Below the pieces are notes generated by a model. The model saw only the letters and a program-made list of their open reading frames with translations. It was not told where the DNA came from and searched no databases. A stretch of 64,000 nt of DNA from Chloroflexota bacterium. GTDB taxonomy: Bacteria; Chloroflexota; Anaerolineae; UBA4142. This document shows positions 16,941 to 25,654 of this stretch, piece by piece. Both the position numbers and the translations under genes were made by a program. Each line of letters begins with the position of its first letter. Within the stretch, counting starts at the first letter, position 1. The stretch lies in NCBI GenBank assembly GCA_016215025.1, contig JACRMI010000054.1, forward strand, positions 1-64,000, read 5' to 3'.

Positions 16941-17315
16941 GACTTGCATCTCAAACGCCGACCAGGCGATGTCGCTCTCCCAAATCTGCACGCGGGCGCG
17001 CGAGAGATTGGTCGCCTGGATGCGCTTGACGAACGCGTGGCAAAAAATGCGCGCAAGATTCTCGATGCTGGGATTCAGCCCCGCGAACTCTGCCAATTCA
17101 TTCAACGTCTTGTCTCGAAAAAAAGCGCACTGCTCATCTAACGCGCGCGTAATATCCACAATGTCCACCATGTAGCCGTGTTCGTCCAAGGTCTCGCCGC
17201 TTAGTTGCACTTCGATCTGATATGCGTGCGAGTGCTTTTGATTCTCTTCGCCCCAATCGCCGCCGATCAAAAAATGCTGCGCGACGAAATTTCGCTTGAC
17301 CGCCGTTGTGTACAT
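16923..17315 (-). CDS. 6-pyruvoyl-tetrahydropterin synthase / QueD-family protein lacking the usual Cys
   Basis: The product is 130 residues from the ATG at 17315. It has the T-fold features of PTPS/QueD: an N-terminal FVAQHFLIGGDWGEE with a zinc His, the second zinc pair HSHAYQIEVQL, and a C-terminal QIWESDIAWSAFEM resembling the family's conserved Glu region. The catalytic Cys normally just before the HxH pair is missing; Glu and Asn occupy that stretch (GEENQKHSH), recalling PTPS-III proteins, where Glu replaces Cys. It lies between an MDR dehydrogenase and a GT4 gene. The product could be a pterin other than carboxy-tetrahydropterin. The last codons fall in a dispersed ATTCGCG repeat. Confidence 0.85.
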   Translation of the reverse strand: MYTTAVKRNFVAQHFLIGGDWGEENQKHSHAYQIEVQLSGETLDEHGYMVDIVDITRALDEQCAFFRDKTLNELAEFAGLNPSIENLARIFCHAFVKRIQATNLSRARVQIWESDIAWSAFEMQVTRESR

Positions 17316-17326
17316 CGATGTCTCCG

Positions 17327-18340
17327 TCAATCGTATCGAATCATAACTTGAATGGCTTGATCGGGTTGCTGATCTAGCAACTTGTATGCGCGGGCTGCAT
17401 CTGCAATCGGAAAACGATGCGTGACTAGATCGCCGAGTGGCAGACGCGCCAGCATTTCCCAGGCGACTTGCAAGCGACGCGATTTTGTCCAGCGTCCCTG
17501 CAACTCTGGAGCAACGGTGCTCACCTGGCTGCTGATGATCCGCAAACGACTGCGATGAAACTTGCCGCCGAAATCGATGGGCGCGCGCTTTTGACCGTAC
17601 CACGAACCGACGACGATACGTCCGCTGAATCCGGTTAAATCGATGGCGAGGTTGAGCGCGTCGGGCGTGCCAGTCAATTCGTAGACCAAGTCTGCGCCGT
17701 CGGACAAGCGCGCCCGCACACGCTCCATCGCCGCCGCATCGGTTGGATCGACCACCTCGCTTACGCCTAGCGCGCGAGACTTGTCGCGGCGCAAAGAAAA
17801 CTTGTCGAACGCGCATAATTCCGCAAGCGGCATCTGCGCCAGCAAGGCGATGGTCAACAATCCCAGGATGCCTTGCCCTAGCACGATGACGCGTTCGCCA
17901 ATGAGCGGCGCGCCGTCCATCACAAAATTCACCGCGCTTTCGACGTTCGGAAGAAAGGCCGCATGCTCCGGCGAAATACCTTGCGGCACCGGAACCAGCT
18001 CATCGATGCGCGCAACAAAATGACTGGCGTGCGGGTGAAAGGCAAAGACGATTCGATCACGCCATTCGTCTGAAACTTGATTGCCTTTTTGCACGACGCG
18101 ACCGACGCACGCGTAACCGTATGTGAGCGGATAACGCATTGCGCCGTCTAGTCCCGGTATCGCCGCATCGATCTGCATGTCGGGCGGAATCAAGCCGCGA
18201 TAGAACAGCAGCTCAGTCCCCGCGCTAATCGCCGAAACGATCGTTGCGACCAAGACTTGATCGTCCGCCAGAATCGGCATTGGCTCAGCGCGCACCGAAA
18301 CCTGATAGGGCGCATCGAACCACACACTTTGACCGTGCAT
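17327..18340 (-). CDS. Zinc-type medium-chain dehydrogenase/reductase
   Basis: The product is 337 residues of the MDR superfamily. The N-terminal GroES-like domain contains VSAISAGTELLFYRG and YPLTYGYACVGRVVQKGN; the Rossmann half has VIVLGQGILGLLTIALLAQM, then an Asp in FDKFSLRRDKSRALGV that suggests NAD(H). The classical Cys zinc ligand of alcohol dehydrogenases is replaced around SAGTE, as in MDR proteins with atypical catalysis. It starts a minus-strand trio with the PTPS homologue (12 bases downstream) and the GT4 gene. It may reduce or oxidise the pterin side chain or a sugar; the substrate is unknown. Confidence 0.85.
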   Translation of the reverse strand: MHGQSVWFDAPYQVSVRAEPMPILADDQVLVATIVSAISAGTELLFYRGLIPPDMQIDAAIPGLDGAMRYPLTYGYACVGRVVQKGNQVSDEWRDRIVFAFHPHASHFVARIDELVPVPQGISPEHAAFLPNVESAVNFVMDGAPLIGERVIVLGQGILGLLTIALLAQMPLAELCAFDKFSLRRDKSRALGVSEVVDPTDAAAMERVRARLSDGADLVYELTGTPDALNLAIDLTGFSGRIVVGSWYGQKRAPIDFGGKFHRSRLRIISSQVSTVAPELQGRWTKSRRLQVAWEMLARLPLGDLVTHRFPIADAARAYKLLDQQPDQAIQVMIRYD

Positions 18341-18395
18341 TACCTACCCCAAAGATTGCCCCACGAATCTTCGCCCATCGCCGCTAATAAAATAA

Positions 18396-18423
18396 TTTCG
18401 TGAAGATTCGCGTGATTCGCGGG
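18396..18423. repeat. ATTCGCG-type dispersed repeat
   Basis: TTCGTGAAGATTCGCGTGA followed by TTCGCGGG lies between the small membrane protein and the MDR gene and matches the copies at 16912-16940 and flanking 13338-13460. It is short and non-coding. Confidence 0.55.
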
Positions 18424-18438
18424 CAATCTTGCTTTCCA

Positions 18439-18783
18439 TCAATTGCGTTCCCGCCCATCGATGACGAGCAATCCGATCAAGACAACTTCGATGAGCTTGT
18501 CAACATAGCCGATCAGAATTCGCTCGCCCATGGCGACCCACGCCAAAATCGTGACCGCCGTAAAAGCGATGAGCGCCCAGCGAATTTTGGATCGATGGCG
18601 CGCCAGTTGAGCATTCGGTAAAAACAAAGCGACGAGCAAGGTGAGATAACCTAGCCCGTTGAGCATGAACATCACATCGGGAAAATTGCGAGTGAAATGA
18701 ATGAGGGCGGTGGCGATGGTGAGCACCATGATCCCGATTTGCACTGTGCCAATTCGAACATTCGTCATTCGAACGCTATTCAT
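18439..18783 (-). CDS. Small four-helix membrane protein
   Basis: The product is 114 residues with four hydrophobic segments: IGIMVLTIATALIHF, FMLNGLGYLTLLVALFL, IRWALIAFTAVTILAWV and IEVVLIGLLVIDG. I do not recognise a named family. The ATG is preceded by AGGAGG and overlaps the stop of the acyltransferase gene (18780) by 4 bases, so the two are coupled. It could be a partner or a membrane-integrity factor; nothing more can be read from it. Confidence 0.75.
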   Translation of the reverse strand: MNSVRMTNVRIGTVQIGIMVLTIATALIHFTRNFPDVMFMLNGLGYLTLLVALFLPNAQLARHRSKIRWALIAFTAVTILAWVAMGERILIGYVDKLIEVVLIGLLVIDGRERN

Positions 18784-19751
18784 TGCAGACCTCCTGGGAG
18801 ATGTAGAGGCAAATTTCCAATTTGCCCTACCGTGATAGCTCCCACCCCGTTGCTTGGTTGGGAACCTAATCCGCCATGCCGAAGAATCAGTTGCTTGACC
18901 GATTCACTAATCGCTTTCGTAATTGCCGCCGCATTGCCTAACTCAATCAAATCGGCGGCAGACAACGGCGCACCAAATTCGATGCGCACACGCATTCGCG
19001 ATCTGAGATAGCCGATGGTATGCAAAAATGCTTGAATCGTCGCCGCCGCGCGCTCACGACTTTTTTGATCGCGCCGTAAACGTGCAAGCGGATTGTGTAA
19101 CGCTGGCGCATAGACCACGCTGCTAATCACCGTCGGTACGACAACACATTGCGGCGCAAGTCGCACGAACATGCCCAAACTGTCCGACCAACGCGTTAGC
19201 GATTCGATTGCGCCGGGCATCGTCGCCGGGTCGGGTTCGATTTGCCCCGCGGGACAAATTAGGACTGCGCCGTCCGTTTGCAAAAATCGTGACACTTGGC
19301 GAACGACGGTCAGTCGTTCGCGCAAATCGTCCGATACCCAAAAAGAGCGCCGTGCGATATTGGGCAGCGCGCGGACAAATTCGCGGTCGGCAGACACGAT
19401 GTGCAGATCGGTTCGCGGAATGGTGCTGAAACACGCGAGCGTGTCCATCATGCCCGGATGATTTGCGGCAAGAACTACGCCGCCGGTCCTAGAAACATTT
19501 TCTGCGCCGATAATTTCGACGCGATTGACGTAGCGGAGCAACAATTCGTGCGCCGCCGCGGCTAGTCCGATTTCGCCGATCCGCCGATCAAACTGCGCCA
19601 TCTGTCGCGCGAAAATGTGCGCGGGCGACCAAAACGCGCGCTCGATCACTCGCCGTCCATATCTCAAACCACTCAAGCCAAAATTATCGACCATGTCTTG
19701 GATATTGATGCGGGTCAGCGTGGCGATTTGATCCTGATAGGGTGCAAGCAT
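18780..19751 (-). CDS. PlsC-like 1-acyl-glycerol-3-phosphate acyltransferase family protein
   Basis: The product is 323 residues. The acyltransferase motif I is ANHPGMMDTLACF (H-x4-D), motif II lies in LHIVSADREFVRALP, and motif III is VLICPAGQIEPDPATM, with Gly-Gln in place of the more common EGTR. These proteins acylate glycerophosphate or related lipids at the membrane; the variant motif III leaves the acceptor uncertain. The last ~20 residues come from a repeat (18803-18830) and are probably dispensable. The ATG is at 19749-19751. Confidence 0.82.
   Translation of the reverse strand: MLAPYQDQIATLTRINIQDMVDNFGLSGLRYGRRVIERAFWSPAHIFARQMAQFDRRIGEIGLAAAAHELLLRYVNRVEIIGAENVSRTGGVVLAANHPGMMDTLACFSTIPRTDLHIVSADREFVRALPNIARRSFWVSDDLRERLTVVRQVSRFLQTDGAVLICPAGQIEPDPATMPGAIESLTRWSDSLGMFVRLAPQCVVVPTVISSVVYAPALHNPLARLRRDQKSRERAAATIQAFLHTIGYLRSRMRVRIEFGAPLSAADLIELGNAAAITKAISESVKQLILRHGGLGSQPSNGVGAITVGQIGNLPLHLPGGLQ
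18803..18830. repeat. GTAG...CTAC palindrome inside the 3' end of the PlsC-like gene
   Basis: GTAGAGGCAAATT, TCC and AATTTGCCCTAC form an imperfect palindrome (one bulged base) sharing the AAATTTCCAATTTGC core of the element at 11201-11255. Here it is translated: it encodes the VGQIGNLPL segment near the C-terminus of the acyltransferase. Confidence 0.75.
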
Positions 19752-19825
19752 GGAACTTCTCCAATCATCAGAGATTTGTGCGGATTATAGACGAAATGGT
19801 GACGTTCTTCAATCCCCGGTTAGAG

Positions 19826-19852
19826 AGACCCGAAAGGAAACCTTTAGGGTCT
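19826..19852. terminator. Short AGACCC...GGGTCT hairpin
   Basis: AGACCCGAAAGG, AAA, CCTTTAGGGTCT pair with one mismatch. It looks like the two ends of the ~95-bp MITE family (15620, 31085) joined without the interior, and it may act as a terminator or be a solo remnant. It lies between the Clp gene and the PlsC-like gene, both on the minus strand. Confidence 0.5.
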
Positions 19853-19873
19853 GCCTATTTCACTATATAAACG

Positions 19874-19907
19874 AACGACGCGATGGATTGGATTCCATCG
19901 CGTCGTT
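19874..19907 (-). terminator. Terminator hairpin downstream of the Clp gene
   Basis: AACGACGCGATGG and CCATCGCGTCGTT are perfect 13-bp arms with an 8-base loop, 10 bases beyond the stop of the minus-strand Clp gene. In that direction it is followed by CGTTTATATAG, a modest U-rich tract; in the other direction a stronger T-run follows. Confidence 0.7.
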
Positions 19908-19916
19908 AATTCTTTT

Positions 19917-22337
19917 TTATTTTTTATTCTTAGCTTGCCCGACCAGCGTTTCATCTTTGAGAAAGAGCAGTTGATCGTTTTCCACATCGACCACGACATG
20001 GTCGCCGTTGTGAATGCGCCCGCTCGTCACTTGGAGCGCGAGCGGATCGAGCACATAGCGTTGAACCGCACGGCGCAGGGGACGCGCGCCGTACTTGGGA
20101 TCGAAACCGGCGCGGACGAGCCAGACTTTGGTTGCGTCCGACAATTCGAGTTTGATTCTGCGTTCGGCAAAGCGCTTGCCCAACTCTTGCACCTGCGTCT
20201 CGACGACGCCTTTCAAATGTTCGATCGTCAACGCATGGAAGAACACAATCTCGTCGATGCGATTGAGAAATTCGGGACGGAACCGTTTGCGCAATTGTCC
20301 CAACATGCGTTCTTTTGCCGCGGCGTCTTCGTCCGGCACGAGTCCCAGATATTCCGTCGCTGCATTCGAGGTCATTATGATGACTACATTTTTGAAATCG
20401 ACCATGTGACCATGTCCATCCGTCAAGCGCCCATCGTCCAGAATTTGCAACAGCACGTTGAGCACATCGGAATGCGCCTTTTCGATTTCGTCAAAGAGCA
20501 CAACCGAATAGGGTTTGCGTCGCACCGCTTGCGAAAGCTGACCGCCTTCTTCGTAACCGACGTAGCCGGGCGGCGCGCCCACCAAGCGCGCAACAGTTTG
20601 GCGTTCTTGATACTCGCTCATGTCGATACGAACCACCGCCGACTCGTCGTCGAAGAGAAATTCGGCGAGCGCACGAGCTAGTTCTGTCTTGCCGACACCG
20701 GTGGGTCCCAGGAAAATAAACGAGCCGATGGGTCGATTGGGGTCTTTGATTCCCGCGCGCGCACGGCGAATCGCGTTGGAAACGGCGACGACGGCTTCAT
20801 CTTGTCCGACGAGGCGACGATGGAGATGGACTTCCATGCGCGTGAGTTTATCCAATTCCGTGTCGAGCAATCTTGTGACGGGAACACCGGTCCAGCGCGA
20901 AACCACTTGTGCGACGTCATCTTCCGTGACCAGGTCGCGCCGACCGCGATTTGTTTCCCAGTCGGCGGCGAGCATCTTGGAGCGTGCTCTTAATTCGACC
21001 AGTTCGCTGTGGACTTGATTCGCGCAAGCGATTATTTCCGGATCTTGCTCATCAGCGAGACTCGCGTGTTCATCTTCCAATTGCATAATCAAGCGCGAAA
21101 CATCATCCAATTCCGCCGGCAAGGCCTCCAATTCCAAACGCACCGCCGATGCCGCTTCGTCGATCAAATCGATGGCCTTGTCGGGAAGATGCCGATCGAT
21201 GATGTAACGCTTGCTCAGCGTGGCGGCGGCGCGGAGCGCGTTGTCATGAATATGAACCGCGTGGTGTTTTTCGTAACGCGGGCGCAAGGTGCGCAAAATG
21301 CTGATCGTCGTCTTGACGCTTGGCTCGTTGACCTGGACTGGCTGAAAGCGCCGTTCCAACGCCGAATCGCGTTCGATGTATTTGCGATATTCATCCATCG
21401 TCGTCGCGCCAATCGCATGCAATTCGCCGCGCGCCAACATGGGCTTGAGCAAATTGCTGGCATCCATCGAGCCTTCCGCCTTGCCTGCGCCAACCAACAA
21501 ATGGAGTTCGTCGATAAAAATAATGATTTCACCTTTAGCGCGCGTGATCTCTTTCATCACCGCTTCCAAGCGCTCTTCAAATTCGCCGCGATATTTCGTG
21601 CCCGCGACCATCGCGCCGAAATCGAGCGTGATGATGCGCTTGCCGACGAGAGGGGTCGGCACATCGCAGCACACGATGCGCTGCGCCAGTCCTTCGACAA
21701 TTGCCGTCTTGCCCACGCCGGGGTCGCCGATCAACACCGGATTATTTTTCGTGCGGCGCGAGAGCACTTGCATCAAACGGCGAATCTCGCCATCGCGTCC
21801 GATCACCGGATCGAGTTTGCCTTTGCGCGCGAGCGCCGACAAATCGCGCCCGAACGCGTCGAGCGACGGATATTGCGACGATTCTTTTTTCGGCGTGGCA
21901 TTATCGCCGGTTTGCTTCGACGGCTGTTTCGCTTCGCGCGTGATGCCCGCCGAGGTGAGCAGTTGCTCTGCGACGCCATCACCTTCGGCTAGCGCCCACA
22001 CTAAATCCTCCGTGGACACCATCGCGCCGCCCACTTCGTTGCTAATGGCGAGCGCCGTATTCAACACTGCCGTCAGCCGCCGCGAGTGTTCGGCTTTGCT
22101 CAGACCATAGACCTTGGTCAGTTTATTTAAATAACCCTGGAGTTGGCGCTCTAACTTTTGAGGGTTTTGACCCGCTGCCGAAATAATTTGCAGGGCGATG
22201 CTATTTTCTTGACGGAGCAATGCGGCAAGCAAATGCTCTGGTTGAGTGGCGCTATGGCTCAAGCCAAACGCAAGTTGCTCAGCATCCAACAATGCTGCCT
22301 GCGCGCTATTGCTAAGGCGATCATTAATCAGCGGCAT
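19917..22337 (-). CDS. Clp/Hsp100 AAA+ ATPase (ClpB/ClpC-like) with short middle domain
   Basis: The product is 806 residues. It has a double Clp-N repeat (about 5-145), a first AAA+ domain with Walker [14 protein letters not shown] and Walker [15 protein letters not shown], a middle domain of about 60-80 residues, and a second AAA+ domain with [14 protein letters not shown] and [14 protein letters not shown]. The middle domain begins like ClpB ([20 protein letters not shown]) but is about half as long, matching ClpC in length. I see no clear ClpP-binding VGF/IGF loop before [18 protein letters not shown]. It could be a disaggregase or an unfoldase. AAGGAG precedes the ATG; a promoter lies about 200 bases upstream. 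Confidence 0.92.
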   Translation of the reverse strand: MPLINDRLSNSAQAALLDAEQLAFGLSHSATQPEHLLAALLRQENSIALQIISAAGQNPQKLERQLQGYLNKLTKVYGLSKAEHSRRLTAVLNTALAISNEVGGAMVSTEDLVWALAEGDGVAEQLLTSAGITREAKQPSKQTGDNATPKKESSQYPSLDAFGRDLSALARKGKLDPVIGRDGEIRRLMQVLSRRTKNNPVLIGDPGVGKTAIVEGLAQRIVCCDVPTPLVGKRIITLDFGAMVAGTKYRGEFEERLEAVMKEITRAKGEIIIFIDELHLLVGAGKAEGSMDASNLLKPMLARGELHAIGATTMDEYRKYIERDSALERRFQPVQVNEPSVKTTISILRTLRPRYEKHHAVHIHDNALRAAATLSKRYIIDRHLPDKAIDLIDEAASAVRLELEALPAELDDVSRLIMQLEDEHASLADEQDPEIIACANQVHSELVELRARSKMLAADWETNRGRRDLVTEDDVAQVVSRWTGVPVTRLLDTELDKLTRMEVHLHRRLVGQDEAVVAVSNAIRRARAGIKDPNRPIGSFIFLGPTGVGKTELARALAEFLFDDESAVVRIDMSEYQERQTVARLVGAPPGYVGYEEGGQLSQAVRRKPYSVVLFDEIEKAHSDVLNVLLQILDDGRLTDGHGHMVDFKNVVIIMTSNAATEYLGLVPDEDAAAKERMLGQLRKRFRPEFLNRIDEIVFFHALTIEHLKGVVETQVQELGKRFAERRIKLELSDATKVWLVRAGFDPKYGARPLRRAVQRYVLDPLALQVTSGRIHNGDHVVVDVENDQLLFLKDETLVGQAKNKK

Positions 22338-22914
22338 TACTGTCTCCTTCTAAATCGAACGCGAACGAAGGATAGGCGCGACGTGATTCAGCATTTGTCC
22401 GCAGTCCAATCAGAAAAAAATCCTGGGATGAATAGGAAAAACACTGGGAGGGCGTCAAAGTGGAACGCAACGGTCAAGAGGTCATGATAAGGGGTAATGC
22501 GAGGTAGTTAGTTGTACCAGTGCGAAATTCCATCCATATTATAGCCCGCCTTTGGGATTTTGCCAAAAATTGGCGATTAGGACTCTAATCCTATATTTCA
22601 GTGTCGAATAATAAACGACACATAATTACCAGAAATTCCCATCCTGTCGTAATGGCAAAGACTACATACTTGTCAAGCATCCTATTGTATTTTGTCCTTA
22701 CTTTGATGACAACTCGGTCCTCCGATTATTCAGGTTGCGCGCTTTTGGATTTGGCGGCTGGATTCGGCAGCTGGATTCGCAGGACGAATTGCCATGCAAC
22801 TTTCTGCGTCATCTCGTCGTATAGATGAATGGCGATCATTGTCTGCCAAGCATTAAATGAGCTTGCACCCCAACAAGCCCATATCACACAAACTCCTTGT
22901 GAAAAGGTAGAGTC
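22338..22914. other. Divergent intergenic region between the Clp gene and the hydrogenase-maturation cluster
   Basis: About 580 AT-richer bases. It holds the minus-strand promoter at 22538-22566, a GATTAG/CTAATC 6-bp inverted repeat at about 22573-22588, and no credible gene; a 75-codon open frame at 22601-22828 lacks a ribosome-binding site and has unlike codon use. A promoter for the plus-strand cluster should lie here but I could not identify one with confidence. Confidence 0.5.
22538..22566 (-). promoter_or_regulatory. Sigma70-like promoter of the Clp gene
   Basis: Read on the minus strand, TTGGCA, a 17-base spacer and TATAAT match the consensus at 11 of 12 positions. It predicts a 5' leader of roughly 190 bases. 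The -35 hexamer overlaps the imperfect inverted repeat TTGCCAAAAATTGGCGA, which could bind a regulator. I see no CIRCE or HAIR heat-shock site. Confidence 0.55.
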
Positions 22915-23919
22915 ATGAACTCACAATATACTTTTGAACTTGCCGAAAAAATCGCGAACGCCATCCTGTACGAAGGCTATATGCGCTATCCTTCCCAAAC
23001 GGCGGCAAGCCCCAGTCAACGCCGTTGGACCTATGGCGAGTTGTATCCGCAAACTTATCGGGGAGTCCAGCAAGGACTCGAAGCCTGTCACGCGCAAACC
23101 GAGTGTTTGGTCATGGGCAACGCGCAAACGACCCTGGATATTAAATTACGCTTTTTGCACCTCGTTCAACGCGGCATCGGCAAATTCATCGACGATCCCA
23201 GCATCGAGTATGTCAACGTCGAAAGGTTGGCCGTGGGCGATCAAGTTTATTGTGTGGAGCAAGAAGCGATCGAGCGCGAATGCAATTATGCCCATTTGTC
23301 CTTGACCAAGATGATGCAATCATTTGGTTTTTCGTTTTCATCCTCCCGTTCGACCGATACTTTGCAGGAGCCAGGAGGCAAAACGCTGGGTATTCTCACG
23401 CAGCGTTGCGAAGCTCTGGCGGGAACGATCAAGATCATGACCAAGCCCCTTGAAGACCATTTATTCAAACTGTCGATCCAAGTGCGGAATCGCACCCCGC
23501 TCTCCGCGGACCCACCCACTCACGCAGATGCCAGGCTCACCTCGTTCGTTTCAACGCATCTCTTGCTGCGCGTCACGGGCGGAGAATTTATTTCGCTCAA
23601 CAATCCGCCTGCCGAATATCGCTCGATGACGTCGCTGTGTGAAAATATTCGGTCGTGCCCGGTGTTGATCGGCGAACCGGGCACGCATAATCTGATGCTT
23701 GGATCACCGGTCGTGTTAGAGGATTATCCGCAAATTGCTTTGGGGAGCACCAACGATCTACTGCCAGCGACAAAGAACGGCGACCTGCTCAAGGTGCGGA
23801 TGTTGCCGGACGAGCATGTGAACCAAACGCTGGAACAGCCCAATGCTCTGCCGCCTGAAGTTTTCCAACGATTAAATGGCGCAGCTCATAAACTCAGACC
23901 TGCGAGGGGGGAACCATGA
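22915..23919 (+). CDS. Conserved protein of hydrogenase-type clusters
   Basis: The product is 334 residues, soluble, with no signal peptide. The N-terminus AEKIANAILYEGYMRYPSQT followed by RRWTYGELYP matches a conserved signature ('VLYEGYLLYPYRAS...RWQFG') that I recall from proteins encoded beside group 1h-type [NiFe]-hydrogenase genes in Actinobacteria. The rest contains ECLVMGNAQTTLDIKLRFL, IKIMTKPLEDHLFKLSIQVR and SPVVLEDYPQIAL. There is no known catalytic motif. It heads a compact plus-strand operon with another unknown, two SIS proteins and hypE, which supports a role in hydrogenase assembly or a metallocentre. Exact function unknown. Confidence 0.75.
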   Translation: MNSQYTFELAEKIANAILYEGYMRYPSQTAASPSQRRWTYGELYPQTYRGVQQGLEACHAQTECLVMGNAQTTLDIKLRFLHLVQRGIGKFIDDPSIEYVNVERLAVGDQVYCVEQEAIERECNYAHLSLTKMMQSFGFSFSSSRSTDTLQEPGGKTLGILTQRCEALAGTIKIMTKPLEDHLFKLSIQVRNRTPLSADPPTHADARLTSFVSTHLLLRVTGGEFISLNNPPAEYRSMTSLCENIRSCPVLIGEPGTHNLMLGSPVVLEDYPQIALGSTNDLLPATKNGDLLKVRMLPDEHVNQTLEQPNALPPEVFQRLNGAAHKLRPARGEP

Positions 23920-24203
23920 ATTGGGCAAAATTTTCCGATAGCACGCGGCTTGAATTGGTCAAAATCGGCAACACGATCTATAGCTGTGGCGCGCATGTTC
24001 GGTTGCGCCCCAAGACCAAAGCCGATGCCTTCGACTTGATGCTCGATGGGCGCACGGCCATCATCGAATCCATCGAGCAGGATTACGAAAACGATCTCCA
24101 TATCGCGGTGACCATCGACAATGATCCGATCAAGGATCAGGGCGTCGGCCGTTTTGTGGCGTATCGTTTTTTCTTTGCGCCGGAAGAGGTTGAACCAATT
24201 TAA
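23916..24203 (+). CDS. Small conserved protein of the hypE cluster
   Basis: The product is 95 residues, soluble, starting with a 4-base overlap (ATGA) with the preceding gene. Segments IGNTIYSCGAHVRLRPKTKADAFD and GRTAIIESIEQDYENDLHIAVTI suggest a small beta-barrel-like fold. A similar short gene often follows the preceding protein in hydrogenase clusters (from memory, not checked). I do not know its function. The phrase DPIKDQGVGRFVAYRFFFAPEE ends the protein. Confidence 0.65.
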   Translation: MNWAKFSDSTRLELVKIGNTIYSCGAHVRLRPKTKADAFDLMLDGRTAIIESIEQDYENDLHIAVTIDNDPIKDQGVGRFVAYRFFFAPEEVEPI

Positions 24204-24267
24204 TACCTTGGCTGACTTGGACCGCAACGCCCGTTTACTCAAGCCTCAAATGCGATAGGCGGAAACT

Positions 24268-24873
24268 TTGCAAACAGAAACGTCACACGATTTTGTCGTC
24301 GCACAATTTCAGCAGAGCATTGAAACGCCGACGCGCTTTTTCCAAGCGAACACCGGCAAAATTGCCCTCGCCTGTTTCGAAATGGCCAAGCGCTTTCAAC
24401 GCGGTGGGCGCTTGCTGGTTTTTGGCAACGGAACCAGCAGCACCGATGCGCAGCATATCGCGGTGGAATTTGTGCATCCGGTGATTGCCAGCAAACGCGC
24501 GCTGCCTGCGCTTGCCCTGACGAATGATGTTGGCTCGATGCTCGGCATCATGAACGAATTTGGTTTTGAAGAAATTTATGCGCAGCAATTGCGTCTGCTC
24601 GCAACGCCCGACGATATTGCGTTGGGTCTCACGCTCGACGGCAACGACGAAAATGTGTTGCGCGGGTTGCTCGCCGCCAAGCAAATGAGAATGCTCACCG
24701 TCGGAATGGGCGGCGTGGACGGCGGTGATCTAGGTCATGCGCGGGGAATCGATTTTTGTTGGGTCGTTCCTTCCGAAAATTTAAATGTCGTGCAACAAGT
24801 CCACGAAACCACCTATCACATTCTCTGGGAAACTGTACAGATATTTTTTGACCACCAGGATTTATGGGAATGA
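24268..24873 (+). CDS. SIS-domain (phosphoheptose-isomerase-like) protein 1
   Basis: The product is 201 residues and uses a TTG start behind GGCGGAAAC; no ATG is available before the core. The SIS fold is seen in GGRLLVFGNGTSSTDAQHIAVEFVHP and the later IALGLTLDGNDENVLRGL. It resembles GmhA-type sedoheptulose-7-phosphate isomerases, but the usual 'SGNSxN' phosphate loop is altered to TLDGNDEN. GmhA-like genes are known inside hyp operons of actinobacterial hydrogenases, which fits the neighbouring hypE. Its role there is not established. Confidence 0.82.
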   Translation: MQTETSHDFVVAQFQQSIETPTRFFQANTGKIALACFEMAKRFQRGGRLLVFGNGTSSTDAQHIAVEFVHPVIASKRALPALALTNDVGSMLGIMNEFGFEEIYAQQLRLLATPDDIALGLTLDGNDENVLRGLLAAKQMRMLTVGMGGVDGGDLGHARGIDFCWVVPSENLNVVQQVHETTYHILWETVQIFFDHQDLWE

Positions 24874-25571
24874 ACGTCGAAAAAGATTATGCAAGTATTT
24901 TCTATGCTTTTCAACACGAGAAACCAGTGGTCTCGTTTGCGGATTTGCTCGCCGATGTCCAAGCCGCGACGCTGAAAAAATGCGCCGATGTCGTCGAGCT
25001 GCAAGCCAAAACGCTGGAACGCTGCGCCGTTGAAATCGTACTGGGCGCTGAAACGATGGCCCACGCTTTCGCCAACGGCAAAAAATTGCTCGCGTTTGGC
25101 AATGGCGACAGCGCCACCGATGCGCAAGATGTCGCCGTCGATTGTATGTTGCGCGGCTTGCCAGCCCTCTCGCTGACGAACCATACCGGCGTCGTCACTG
25201 CCATCGCGAACGATATTGGCTTTGAGAATGTTTTCCTGCGGCAGATCAGCGCGTTGGGCAAGCCCGGCGATCTCGCCATCGGCATTTCGACGAGCGGCAA
25301 TTCCCGCGACCTTGAATTGGCATTTGAGATGGCGCACCGCATGGAAATGGTGACGATGGGCTTGGCAGGTTACGAAGGCGGCAAGACCGCGGAATTGCAT
25401 CGCCTGGGCATCGTCGATTTTTGTTTCGTCGCGCCGTCGCTGCACATATCGCGCATTCAAGAAGCGCACGCGACGATCTATCATACGCTGATCGAGTTGA
25501 CGCAGCGCATCCTGGAGCGTTCTGAGGTCGAGACTTTATCAAATCAGGATTCGGTGGCGACTCGGATCTGA
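24864..25571 (+). CDS. SIS-domain (phosphoheptose-isomerase-like) protein 2
   Basis: The product is 235 residues, overlapping the first SIS gene by 10 bases. The core GKKLLAFGNGDSATDAQDVAVDC and the phosphate loop GISTSGNSRDLELAFEMAHR are more canonical than in protein 1. The two are diverged paralogues and may form a heterodimer, as SIS proteins are commonly dimers or tetramers. ATGs at 24864 and 24870 are both possible starts. It is followed by about 80 bases and then hypE. Confidence 0.83.
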   Translation: MGMNVEKDYASIFYAFQHEKPVVSFADLLADVQAATLKKCADVVELQAKTLERCAVEIVLGAETMAHAFANGKKLLAFGNGDSATDAQDVAVDCMLRGLPALSLTNHTGVVTAIANDIGFENVFLRQISALGKPGDLAIGISTSGNSRDLELAFEMAHRMEMVTMGLAGYEGGKTAELHRLGIVDFCFVAPSLHISRIQEAHATIYHTLIELTQRILERSEVETLSNQDSVATRI

Positions 25572-25654
25572 CCTGGTTAATAGCAGCAACGCCATCGGTT
25601 TGGAACCGACGGCGATTGATCCGAAACAAATCCACTGGGGTAGGCAGATTGAAC

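Noticed and set aside
22601-22828. 75-codon open frame in the Clp/hydrogenase-cluster gap
   Set aside because: No SD, atypical composition and no recognisable features.
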